NCBI RefSeq assembly: GCF_003096415.1
Contig: NZ_QEKH01000013.1
Location: forward strand, 1-64,000
DNA length: 64,000 bases
Direction of reading: 5' to 3'
Origin: Victivallis vadensis
GTDB lineage: Bacteria > Verrucomicrobiota > Lentisphaeria > Victivallales > Victivallaceae
Part shown: positions 15,809-28,568 of the stretch, piece by piece
How the letters are laid out: each line of letters starts with the position of its first letter
Position numbering within the stretch: the first letter of the stretch is position 1
Program-made: the position numbers and the translations under genes
The notes under the pieces: model-generated
Told to the model about the DNA's origin: nothing
Databases searched by the model: none
Seen by the model: the letters and a program-made list of their open reading frames with translations, nothing else

Positions 15809-16825
15809 GTGTTTGTAGACAAAGCGACCATCACGGTCAAAGCCGGTGACGGCGGCAACGGCTGCTGCAGTTTCCACCGGGAGAAATTCGTGCCGCGCGG
15901 CGGTCCGGACGGCGGCGACGGCGGTGCCGGCGGCAATGTGATCCTCGAAGCGACCAACAGCGAACAGAGCCTGGTCAGCCTGATTTACAACCGCCATTAC
16001 CAGGCCAGAAACGGCGAGCAGGGCAAAGGCTCCAACATGCACGGCCGCAAGGCGCAGGACATCATCCTGAAGGTTCCGGTCGGAACCGTGATCACCGACC
16101 GCACCACCGGCGAACTCATCGCCGACATGGAGGAAAACGGCAAACAGGTCACCGTCGCAGTCGGCGGCCGGGGCGGCCGGGGCAATCCCCGTTTCGCGAC
16201 CAACACCAACCGCGCGCCGCGCGAATGGGAGCCGGGCGAACCGGGCGAGGAGCGCGAGCTGAATCTCGAACTCAAAACCATCGCCGATGTCGGCCTGGTG
16301 GGATATCCGAATGCCGGGAAATCCACGCTGCTGCGCGCGGTTTCGGCGGCGCGCCCCAAAGTAGCGCCGTATCCCTTCACCACGCTTCATCCGGTGGTCG
16401 GCGTGATCGAATACCCGGATTATTCGCGGCTGACCGTCGCCGATATTCCGGGACTGATCGAGGGAGCGCATGACAACGTCGGCCTCGGACATGCATTCCT
16501 GAAACACATCGAGCGCACCGTCGTACTCGCCTACGTGCTGGACATGGGGGGCGTCGACGGCCGCCTGCCGTGGGATGACCTCGCGCATCTCCGCGAGGAG
16601 CTGGAACTGTATATGAAAGGACTTTCCAAGCGCCCGGCACTGGTCGTCGCGAACAAGATGGACCTGCCCGGCGCCGCGGAAAACCTTGAGCTTCTCCGCG
16701 CCGAACTGGCCAGCGAGCCGATTGAAATCGTCCCGGCCTCCGCCGCTTCCGGCGAAATCGGCGAACTGAAGGAAAAACTCCGCGCGATGGTGGAGGAACG
16801 CAAAAAGTCCCCGTTTGACTTCTAG
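15809..16825 (+). CDS. obgE: Obg family GTPase CgtA/ObgE
   Basis: A 338-residue GTPase with the glycine-rich Obg fold at the N-terminus (FVDKATITVKAGDGGNG, PRGGPDGGDGGAGGNV) and a G domain with GYPNAGKSTLL (G1), DIPGLIEG (G3) and NKMDL (G4). It binds the 50S subunit late in assembly and links it to nucleotide status. The GTG at 15809 is chosen because GAGGAG lies 7 bp upstream and the Obg domain starts there; the frame is open upstream to 15704 but that part overlaps the rpmA terminator. It is the short form without an extra C-terminal domain. Confidence 0.96.
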   Translation: MFVDKATITVKAGDGGNGCCSFHREKFVPRGGPDGGDGGAGGNVILEATNSEQSLVSLIYNRHYQARNGEQGKGSNMHGRKAQDIILKVPVGTVITDRTTGELIADMEENGKQVTVAVGGRGGRGNPRFATNTNRAPREWEPGEPGEERELNLELKTIADVGLVGYPNAGKSTLLRAVSAARPKVAPYPFTTLHPVVGVIEYPDYSRLTVADIPGLIEGAHDNVGLGHAFLKHIERTVVLAYVLDMGGVDGRLPWDDLAHLREELELYMKGLSKRPALVVANKMDLPGAAENLELLRAELASEPIEIVPASAASGEIGELKEKLRAMVEERKKSPFDF

Positions 16826-16834
16826 GGGATGGGA

Positions 16835-17140
16835 TGCCTCCGACGGCCGGGGGCGCGTCGCCCCTTGTCGCCGAAGACAGTCACGGCAGCGGCACCTTGC
16901 CGCCGCGAAGCGCCCAGCTACCGGAGCCTGATTGAAAATCAGGCCGCATAGCGCACAAGGTCTGCTGCCCGCAGGGCAGGCAGATCCGCCTGCCTTCAAA
17001 ACGGCAGGCTCCCCTTGCGACTCGCCTCCGGCGGCCGGGGGCGTGTAACGTCTATCACAGCTTTATCGGCAGTACCTGCCTCCGGGTGCTATCCGGTCGA
17101 AGCCGAAATCCCGGCTCAAGAAACTCGCACACGGCGTTAA
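16835..17140 (+). repeat. GC-rich, hairpin-rich interspersed repeat, copy B3
   Basis: Modules in order: GCCTCCGACGGCCGGGGGCG, GACAGTCACGGCAGCGGCA, the hairpin GCCTGATTGAAAATCAGGC, GCGCACAAGGTCTGC, the hairpin GCCTGCC-TTCAAAAC-GGCAGGC, GCCTCCGGCGGCCGGGGGCG, then GAAATCCCGGCTCAAGAAAC and CACACGGCGTTAA. That last module matches the terminal sequence of the giant inverted repeat at 26231-26998, which unites the two as one family. Its end coincides with the stop codon of a transposase-like remnant. Confidence 0.78.
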
Positions 17141-17250
17141 TTTTTCAATATCTCCGGCCATGACGCCGGAGTTTCCGCCAGGTGAACCTTCCCCGCGGTC
17201 ACCGGATTCGTCAGGAAGTGACTTTTTGCGAAAGTATGTTGCATCCTCAT
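17137..17250 (-). pseudogene. C-terminal remnant of a REP-associated Y1 transposase (RAYT-like)
   Basis: The minus-strand frame ending with TAA at 17139-17137 reads ...HFLTNPVTAGKVHL...TPASWPEILKN. The pattern NPV-x-AG-x-V followed about ten residues later by WP is the C-terminal hallmark of IS200-like REP-associated tyrosine transposases. Only about 37 residues survive; the catalytic HUH and Tyr motifs are missing and a stop lies upstream at about 17278. The stop codon falls exactly at the border of repeat B3, as expected for a RAYT next to the repeat it mobilises. The match is short, so confidence is moderate. The remaining 17251-17417 is AT-rich leader DNA for the kinase gene. Confidence 0.45.
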
Positions 17251-17417
17251 TTGCTTTTTTAATGAAACGCATCTATTTTACAATCAAGTTCCTTTATTTT
17301 TCAGCGTCAATTTGAAAAAGATGTTTTTTCGAATTCGCCGATAAGATTTTTCCGATTGTGCGCCGTAGTCATTTCCCCGAAAATCCGGAATCAACTATTT
17401 TCCAGGTATAAGTTCAA

Positions 17418-22868
<5,451 letters not shown>

Positions 22869-22928
22869 CACCTCCCGCCCCTCCGGAAACAGGAGGCCTC
22901 CCGCGCCGGCAAGCCGGTATTCCGTCGG

Positions 22929-23210
22929 GTGGCCAACCGCCGGAACGACATGATCGCACCGGTACCGGGAGCAAAATACCGGGCGGAAATCCATCCGAAA
23001 GGATGGAAGGCGGAGCTGGCGATTCCGTGGCGGGAGCTTTCCGGTTTCGACGCGAAACCCGGTGCGGTCCTCGCACTGGAACTGCGGGTGAACGACGCGG
23101 ATAAATCCCATCCCCGCTGGAAGATCGATCCAGGCGACGTGGAAGACCTCTCCACCGAAGATCCTTCCAGATGGTCGCTGCTGAAACTGCAGCCGGGAAG
23201 TGAAAATTGA
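22929..23210 (+). pseudogene. 3' fragment of a CBM9-like carbohydrate-binding protein
   Basis: The 93-codon frame reads YRAEIHPKGWKAELAIPWRE (from about residue 18) then LALELRVNDADKSHPRW, the last two-thirds of a CBM9-like sugar-binding domain as found at the C-terminus of large secreted enzymes. Nothing upstream encodes the rest of such a protein: the preceding 60 bp is non-coding and then comes the kinase. I read it as a truncated remnant. Its stop overlaps the start of the next fragment. Confidence 0.6.
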
Positions 23211-23671
23211 AAAAGACGCAATGGGGATTCCTGCTGCCGCTCAGTCTGGCCGCTTTCACGACCGGAGCGCTGGAACTTACGGTGGGACAGCCCGTACCGT
23301 GCAACGTCTTTGAAACCGGCAGCATGGTCCGGCTGCCGGTCACGGTCAGCAACAAAGCGCCGCTGGCGGGAACCCTCCGCTTTGAAGTGCGCGACAGTGG
23401 CTACCGCTTCGGCATGAAACTCTGGCTGATCAGAGAAATCCGGTGGAACCGCAAGCTGCACTGTGATCCCGGCAAGGTGATGCAGGTCTGCTGCAACCTC
23501 GGCCTGCAATGGACGCGCGCCCAGCTCGGCCAGAAAGAGCACATGGACACGGCCGAACTGATCCGGAACTATCCGGTCAACGTGGTCCTGAAGGTCGAAA
23601 CCTACCCGGATGAGATGATCGACCGCGACCGCTACCCCGATATCGCCGACTTCACAAAAGTTACGATGTGA
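23207..23671 (+). pseudogene. internally deleted secreted-protein remnant
   Basis: The frame opens with a convincing signal peptide (MKKTQWGFLLPLSLAAFTTG) and the first strand of a beta-domain (PCNVFETGSMVRLPVTVSN), then changes abruptly near residue 68 to unrelated-looking sequence (MKLWLIREIRWNRKLHC, then QWTRAQLGQKEHMDTAELI). The opening is typical of large carbohydrate-active proteins in this window, but only 154 codons remain and the frame runs straight into an oxidoreductase remnant. It looks like a long gene shortened by in-frame deletions. I cannot name the original family. Confidence 0.55.
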
Positions 23672-24021
23672 TTGTAATCGGCGCGGCGCTCGCCGCCGCC
23701 CGCAACGGCGCGAAAACCCTGCTGGTCGAGGATTCCTGCATGGCCGGCGGCTGCGCGGCATGCCGGTGTTGACCCGCGAGGAGGTGATGACGGCCCGGAA
23801 ATTCCCGGATGCGGTCGCCTGCCACGCCAATTACATCGATATGCACGATCCCGACGGCGGGCACGGCTGCGAAGCCGGTTCCGGCGACGCCTGCCATCCG
23901 GCGGAAGCGGATCGACGGTGCTGCTGGTCGCGGGACGCTGCATCTCCGCCGACCGTGCGGCGCTGGGCTCGACCCGCAGTCACTCCGCGCCGTACTCAAA
24001 GAGCAGGATGTCTATCTCTGA
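23662..24021 (+). pseudogene. decayed FAD-dependent oxidoreductase (paralogue of 26981-28273)
   Basis: In one frame YDVIVIG-AALAAARNGAKTLLVEDSCMAGG is a Rossmann FAD-binding start with its GxGPAG loop collapsed. A stop follows, then a second frame carries TAR-FPDAVACHANYIDMHDPDGG, a third VLLVAGRCISADRAALGSTR, and the last ends SLRAVLKEQDVYL-stop. These pieces are in the order found in intact FAD_oxidored-type enzymes (start, substrate region, VAGRCIS motif near the C-terminus), but about three-quarters of the gene is missing and the frame shifts at least twice. It is clearly non-functional. Confidence 0.78.
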
Positions 24022-25091
24022 ACGGGCAGCCACTCCCGGCAGGCCACGCTCAACTCCCCGGCGCGGGGCGGACGCCCGGCATGGAGGTCGAGCAGCCGCC
24101 CGACCAGAAGCCCGGCAAGCTCATCGATGCGGTTTTCCACCAGCATGCACGGGAACGGGAAACCGATCGGATTCTCGACCGTGCGGTGAACCGCTATGCG
24201 GAGCTGGTCAGGCACATTCAGTTTCCGGCGGTACAGTTCCATAGTCACGCCGGGCACCAGATTGTCGGAGAGCAGCAGCACCGAATCCGGCGGCCGGACC
24301 GCGTCCAGCAGTGTTCCGAGCGCATGCCCGGCGAACAGATCGAAGTCGTCGATTCCCGACGCCGCGGCGCATCCGCCGTCGAAACAGAGCTCATCCGGCA
24401 GCTCCACGCCGTGCCGGGCGGCAGCGGCCTGCAGCCTCCCTTTCAGGCCGCCGCCGGAGCGATGCAGCTTTCCGGTATAGATCACGCCGGCCCGCCTGCC
24501 TCCCGACAGTTTCAGCGCCAGCGCCGCCTGATCGGCGAAGCATTCTGTGAAAAATGTGACGCCGTGCGGACCGTCCTGCCCGGAAATCGCGACGAAAGGC
24601 ACCGGCAGCCGCTTGAACTGCGCCGCCTCCCCGGCGGCCAGCGAACGCAGGATCACGCCCTGAATGCTCCGCTCCTTCGCCAGTTGTTCCAGCAAAGTTC
24701 GCCCCTCGCCGGAACCGGTTTCATAGATCACCTGACATTCGATGCCGTGCCGGGCGAGTTCCGCCTCGACTCCGGCGATCAGCGGCCGGGTGAACCGTTC
24801 GCCGACCAGAGTATAGTAGCTGGAAAAGTAGAACGCGACCCGGTACGGGCGCTCCCCGGCGATCACCACGGTTCCGGCGCGCGGGCGGCGGGCGATCAGC
24901 CCCTCGCGGACCAGCGCGGCAAAGGCGTGGTGCACATTCGCCTCGGCGGTCCCGAGCTGCGCGGCCAGCAGCCGCGCCGGCGGCAGCACCGCGCCGGCGG
25001 CCAGCTCTCCCGACCGGATCCGGTTCCGGTAAAAGGCGACGATCTGCGACCGGATGCTCGAACCGGCTTCAATTTTCGGTATCCTATCCAT
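24012..25091 (-). CDS. GntR-type winged-helix regulator with LacI-type sensor domain
   Basis: A 359-residue protein. Residues about 10-75 are a GntR winged helix (IRSGELAAGAVLPPARLLAA, LVREGLIARRPRAGTVV), and about 80-355 a LacI/GalR-like sugar-binding domain (GVIYTGKLHRSG, VLLLSDNLVPGVTMELYRR). It should be a sugar-responsive repressor. It is divergent from the transporter at 25324 with an AT-rich 140-bp spacer containing that gene's promoter, so this transporter is its likely target. Its 3' end overlaps the decayed oxidoreductase by 10 bp. Confidence 0.85.
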   Translation of the reverse strand: MDRIPKIEAGSSIRSQIVAFYRNRIRSGELAAGAVLPPARLLAAQLGTAEANVHHAFAALVREGLIARRPRAGTVVIAGERPYRVAFYFSSYYTLVGERFTRPLIAGVEAELARHGIECQVIYETGSGEGRTLLEQLAKERSIQGVILRSLAAGEAAQFKRLPVPFVAISGQDGPHGVTFFTECFADQAALALKLSGGRRAGVIYTGKLHRSGGGLKGRLQAAAARHGVELPDELCFDGGCAAASGIDDFDLFAGHALGTLLDAVRPPDSVLLLSDNLVPGVTMELYRRKLNVPDQLRIAVHRTVENPIGFPFPCMLVENRIDELAGLLVGRLLDLHAGRPPRAGELSVACREWLPVQR

Positions 25092-25169
25092 ATCCGCATA
25101 GTATAGCCTCCATTCCGGGCCGATGCAATGGCGGAATCAAAATAATTACTATAATCACCATTAATATCA

Positions 25170-25198
25170 TTGACATTGTCCCCGGAAGCGAATATAGT
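25170..25198 (+). promoter_or_regulatory. strong promoter for the transporter transcript
   Basis: TTGACA (25170-25175), a 17-bp spacer and TATAGT (25193-25198) make a near-consensus sigma-70 promoter. The flanking AT-rich stretch from about 25141 is a natural place for the divergent GntR-type regulator to bind, although I see no clean long palindrome. Confidence 0.75.
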
Positions 25199-25234
25199 AG
25201 AAAAGAATCATTCCCACAACCAAAGGAGTTCACA

Positions 25235-25324
25235 ATGATTGGTTCCGCCTGTTCCACCCCTGCGGAGATCGCCTTGCCGCCGCCCGCGTTCAAGTTGAAA
25301 CCGTTCCGGGGAGAGGTGGCGTGA
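25235..25324 (+). CDS. 29-codon ORF between promoter and transporter, leader peptide or remnant
   Basis: The ATG at 25235 has AAAGGAG 7 bp upstream, the best ribosome-binding site of the region, and its TGA overlaps the transporter ATG (ATGA overlap). It encodes MIGSACSTPAEIALPPPAFK then LKPFRGEVA. The tail resembles the last beta-strand (LPPxxFKL) that closes many glycoside hydrolases, so it may be a hydrolase start fused to its end by deletion, now serving to couple translation of the transporter. This is inference. Confidence 0.45.
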   Translation: MIGSACSTPAEIALPPPAFKLKPFRGEVA

Positions 25325-26226
25325 TGCTTCTCGGAATCGCACTTCTGATCGCCGCCGGAACAAGCTGGGTGGTGCTCGGCGCGGTGATCGGCCACGCCGC
25401 CCGGCGCAATATTCCAGTCCCGTCGGTACAGGCGCTGAGCGCCGCGATCATGCTGCCGGTCAGCATCGGCGTACTGCTGATCCATCCCGACCCGGAATGC
25501 GCCCCGCACGTCCGGCTGCTGACGATGCTCTCCATTTTCGGCTCCGGCTTCCTCAACTATTTCGTGCTGAACCTGATGGGAAAGGCGATGAAGACCGGTC
25601 CGAACGGCATCGTCTGGGCGATGGTCCAATCCGCGCTGATCTTCCCGTTTCTGGCCGGCGTGATTTTCTTCGGCGTGGCGCTGACCGCGTTCCGCCTCAC
25701 CGGCTTGGGAGCAATCCTCGCGGCGCTGGCCTGCTTCGGCCTCGCCCGCGACAACAACTCTACCGGCAGCGACTGGCGGCGGGCCGCCCTCTGCTCTTTT
25801 CTGCTGGCCGGGATCAACCAGAACCTCTCAAACCTCCCCAGCTATTTTCCGGAGGCCGCCGCGGTAGGCAGCGTGAGCCGCTCCCTGTCGGGCCAGCTTG
25901 GCACGCTGGCGGCGTTCCTGCTGATGCAGGGCCGCGGCCTTTTCACGCCGGAATACCGCGCCCTGCTGCGCGGCGGCGCGGTCTGGCGCTACGCCGGGTT
26001 GCTCGCCGGAGTGAATCTGGTCAGCGGTTACTTCCTGATGTACCGCGGCTTCAACCTGGTCGCGGAAGCCGGGGCGGGCGCGGTCAGCTATCCGGTTCTG
26101 GTCAGCAGCTGCATGGTCGGCTTCGCGCTTTACAGCAGCGTCGTGCTGAAAGAGAAGCTCCGCCTGCTGCCGGGCCTCGGCCTCGCGTGCGCGCTGGCAG
26201 GACTCGTCTGTATCAGTTGGAGTTAG
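25324..26226 (+). CDS. DMT-superfamily (RhaT/EamA-like) sugar transporter
   Basis: About 300 residues with ten hydrophobic helices in two repeats, the drug/metabolite transporter plan. The N-terminal repeat (IALLIAAGTSWVVLGAVIGHA) and the C-terminal repeat (FLMYRGFNLVAEAGAGAVSY, FALYSSVVLKEKLRLLPGL) resemble RhaT-like and EamA-like carriers; VLKEKL with the final short helix is typical. It probably imports a monosaccharide or related small molecule. A GTG at 25321 is also in frame, but the ATG at 25324 overlaps the stop of the 29-codon ORF and is preferred. Its stop lies about 5 bp before the giant inverted repeat. Confidence 0.78.
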   Translation: MLLGIALLIAAGTSWVVLGAVIGHAARRNIPVPSVQALSAAIMLPVSIGVLLIHPDPECAPHVRLLTMLSIFGSGFLNYFVLNLMGKAMKTGPNGIVWAMVQSALIFPFLAGVIFFGVALTAFRLTGLGAILAALACFGLARDNNSTGSDWRRAALCSFLLAGINQNLSNLPSYFPEAAAVGSVSRSLSGQLGTLAAFLLMQGRGLFTPEYRALLRGGAVWRYAGLLAGVNLVSGYFLMYRGFNLVAEAGAGAVSYPVLVSSCMVGFALYSSVVLKEKLRLLPGLGLACALAGLVCISWS

Positions 26227-26230
26227 TATA

Positions 26231-26998
26231 TTACACCGTGTGTAAGTTTCCTGAACCGGGATTTTGCTCCTTTCGGAGCGACCAAGGCGCTTCGCCCTTG
26301 GAACCCGACCGGCAAGGTGCCGGTGCCGAATACTTGAGAGCCGGGAAAGGCTTACCGCCTTTCCCTCCAAGAGGGGGAGGCTCCGGTAGAGACAGGCAAG
26401 GTTGTACAGGAGCGGCACACCGCTCCGGTCGGCGACCGCGTCGGCTTTTTTGCCGACGCCGGGCACTCCCTGCACCTGCTGCCGCCGGAGGTCACGCTCG
26501 GAACCTCCAGATGCTAACCATCTGATGTGAAGTTACTCTGATGGAGGCTGAACTCTCCCCTGCCTTTTCATACAGGCAAGGTTCAGTAAGGCTCGTACTC
26601 AAAGATATGCTTGCCTGTGATATGACAATTGCATTGTTGCCTGACCTCGTTTTGCGTATATCGGCAGATAAACTCTTACCAGCCTCCATCAGGGTATCTG
26701 TCTATTATTTGGTCAGCATCTGGAGGTTCCGAGCGTGACCTCCGGCGGCAGCAGGCGCAGGGAGTGCCTAAAGCCTGCAAAAAAGCAGGCTTTGCGCCGA
26801 CCGGAGCGGTGTGCCGCTCCTGTACAACCATGCCTGTCTCTACCGGAGCCTCCCCCCCCGGAGGGAAAGGCGGCACGCCTTTCCCGGCTCTCGTACCCGG
26901 CGCCGGCACCTTGCCGGTCGGGTTCCAAGGGCGAAGCGCCTTGGTCGCTCCAAAAGGAGCGAAATCCCGGTTCAGGAAACTTACACACGGTGTAATGT
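26231..26998. repeat. giant imperfect inverted repeat (~290-bp arms) made of local hairpins
   Basis: The left arm (26231 to about 26520) and the reverse complement of the right arm (about 26708 to 26998) align along their whole length with scattered differences. Each outer end is TTACAC-CGT-GTGTAA, itself a palindrome, followed by GTTTCCTGAACCGGGATTT. Each arm contains a series of small hairpins, for example GCTCC-TTTC-GGAGC, ACCGGCA-AGG-TGCCGGT, GGAAAGGC-TTACC-GCCTTTCC and GGAGCGG-CACA-CCGCTCC. The ~185-bp centre has an inner inverted repeat CTGATGGAGGCTG (26538-26550 and 26680-26692). No convincing gene lies inside. It separates two convergent genes. Confidence 0.93.
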
Positions 26999-28273
26999 AC
27001 CAGCCGCTTCAAACACGGAGAAGGGAATCCGGGCCGGTGCCGTTTTCTCCCGGACCGCCAGCGCGGCCAAGGTTCCGGCCGCCTCCCCGAGCGGGACGCA
27101 GTTGCCGGTGACCCGGTAGCTGGCATGGGCGTAGAAATCCCCCGAAATGCACCGCCCCGCCAGCAGCAGATTCGGAATGTCGCGGCTGATCAGTGCGCGC
27201 AGCGGGATGTCGTATGGGTGAAACTCCATTTTCGGCCCCACCGTGCCTCGTCCGGTTCCAGGCGTCAGAGCGTGAATATCGATGCCGAAGTTCACATGGC
27301 AGACCGCGTCGGCGTGGCGGCGCCCCTCCGCCAGATCCTGCGCCGTGACCGTATAAAGCCCGGCGGCGCGGCGGGTTTCACGCACGCCGATGCGCTCGGC
27401 GGTGCTGACCAGCCGTATCCTGTCCCACGGCGGGCCGCTGCGGCGAAGCGCGGCAACCTGCGCATGAATGGCGCGGCGCGCCTCGATCGTCGCGGCGGTC
27501 AGGTCGGCGGCGCTGGTTCCGGAAACCTGATACTGATGGCTCGCCATCAACAAAAAAAGTTCGCCGCTGAGGTGGAACAGCGACGCATCGTGATACGTCG
27601 GCGGCGCGCCGTTGGCGGTCAGCAGTTCGCGCAGGTTCGCCACCGCTTCGGCCCGCCACGTCCAGCCGTTCACGTAAGGCCGTATTTCCTCCGGCCGCAC
27701 TCCCGCCAGCATCGCGATCAGCGACATCGGCTGCAACTTGCCGGTGCCCGGCTCCCCCTGCTCAAAGGAGGCGCCGGCCAGCGCGGCGATATCGCCGTCG
27801 CCGGTGGCGTCGATGAAAATCTGCGCCTTCCACGCCTCGCGGCCGGATTTGGATTCGGTCAGCAGGCAATCGATCCCGCCGGAAGCGTTCCACAACACAT
27901 CGACGGCCATCGTATAGAGGCGGATGGTCACGCTCGATTCCAGACAAAGTTCTTCCAGCAGCAGTTTCATCGCCTCCGGTTCGAAGGCGAAGGCGGGCGA
28001 ACAGGGCGGTTCCTCGGCCGCGCCGCGCCGGAGCAGTTCCCGCTTGAGCTGCGCGACCAGCCCGGACTTGCCGGAGTGGTCATGAATCCAGCCGAGCAGC
28101 CCGGCGGTCCACATGCCGCCGAGACATCCTCCCTGCTCCAGCAGCAATGTGCGCGCTCCGGCGCGCGCGGCGCGCAAAGCGGCGGAAACCCCGGCGGGGC
28201 CGCTGCCCGCGACGATCACATCGAACTCCCCGGCGACCGGCACCTCCCCGGCCTTTTCATGAACGAAATCCAT
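26981..28273 (-). CDS. FAD-dependent oxidoreductase
   Basis: A 430-residue FAD_oxidored-type flavoprotein. The N-terminal dinucleotide fold is FDVIVAGSGPAGVSAALRAA followed by GARTLLLEQGGCLGG; IFIDATGDGDIAALAG (about 160-175) and LLAGRCISGDFYAHASYRVT near the C-terminus are family landmarks. The frame opens at 28399, but the ATG at 28273 has AAAGGAGG close upstream and begins just before the Rossmann fold. Substrate is unknown; homologues sit beside sugar or cyclitol catabolic genes. The last codons (LHRV-stop) lie inside the terminal palindrome of the repeat element, so the element has supplied the stop codon. A decayed paralogue lies at 23662-24021. Confidence 0.87.
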   Translation of the reverse strand: MDFVHEKAGEVPVAGEFDVIVAGSGPAGVSAALRAARAGARTLLLEQGGCLGGMWTAGLLGWIHDHSGKSGLVAQLKRELLRRGAAEEPPCSPAFAFEPEAMKLLLEELCLESSVTIRLYTMAVDVLWNASGGIDCLLTESKSGREAWKAQIFIDATGDGDIAALAGASFEQGEPGTGKLQPMSLIAMLAGVRPEEIRPYVNGWTWRAEAVANLRELLTANGAPPTYHDASLFHLSGELFLLMASHQYQVSGTSAADLTAATIEARRAIHAQVAALRRSGPPWDRIRLVSTAERIGVRETRRAAGLYTVTAQDLAEGRRHADAVCHVNFGIDIHALTPGTGRGTVGPKMEFHPYDIPLRALISRDIPNLLLAGRCISGDFYAHASYRVTGNCVPLGEAAGTLAALAVREKTAPARIPFSVFEAAGTLHRV

Positions 28274-28417
28274 CGCACCGTCCTCCTTTTCCGAAACAAT
28301 ACCGCCGCGCGGAGATTTTTGCAACCGGCAGAGGAGAAAAAACAATCGGCATAATTCCGTTCCGCCCGCTGTTTTCCGGTGATTCCGGTAATTTTTCAAA
28401 AAAAAACGGACAGGGGG

Positions 28418-28543
28418 TTGCTTTTTGATTCGATTTATCGTATAATATTAAGGAAAACAGTTTGCCTTACCCTGTTTCAATGGCGTTTCCTCCCGGAAAA
28501 GAGATCCCGGCGAGGTTGCAAAACAATCAGGCAAACAGTTTGC
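28418..28543 (+). promoter_or_regulatory. promoter and paired operators of the LacI-type gene
   Basis: TTGCTT (28418-28423), exactly 17 bp, and TATAAT (28441-28446) form a strong promoter. GGAAAACAGTTTGCC (28452-28466) overlaps the expected start of transcription, and GCAAAC-A-GTTTGC, a perfect 13-bp palindrome, lies at 28531-28543. They share AAACAGTTTGC, a plausible LacI-family half-site arrangement about 78 bp apart, suggesting looping autorepression by the gene starting at 28569. Confidence 0.75.
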
Positions 28544-28568
28544 GTAAGAATAAAACAGGAAAGCTGCA

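Noticed and set aside
17063-17272. A 69-codon minus-strand frame over the transposase remnant
   Set aside because: A neighbouring frame carries the RAYT-like NPVxAG pattern; this one crosses into repeat B3 with no recognisable features.
26492-26738. Two 65-codon frames in the centre of the giant inverted repeat, both ending SIWRFRA
   Set aside because: They run on opposite strands and share an end only because the DNA is palindromic; no ribosome-binding sites and no protein-like composition.
26231-26998. Giant palindrome as an assembly or fold-back artefact
   Set aside because: The two arms differ at many positions, with compensatory changes inside a local stem, and the flanking genes are different, which an artefactual fold-back would not produce.
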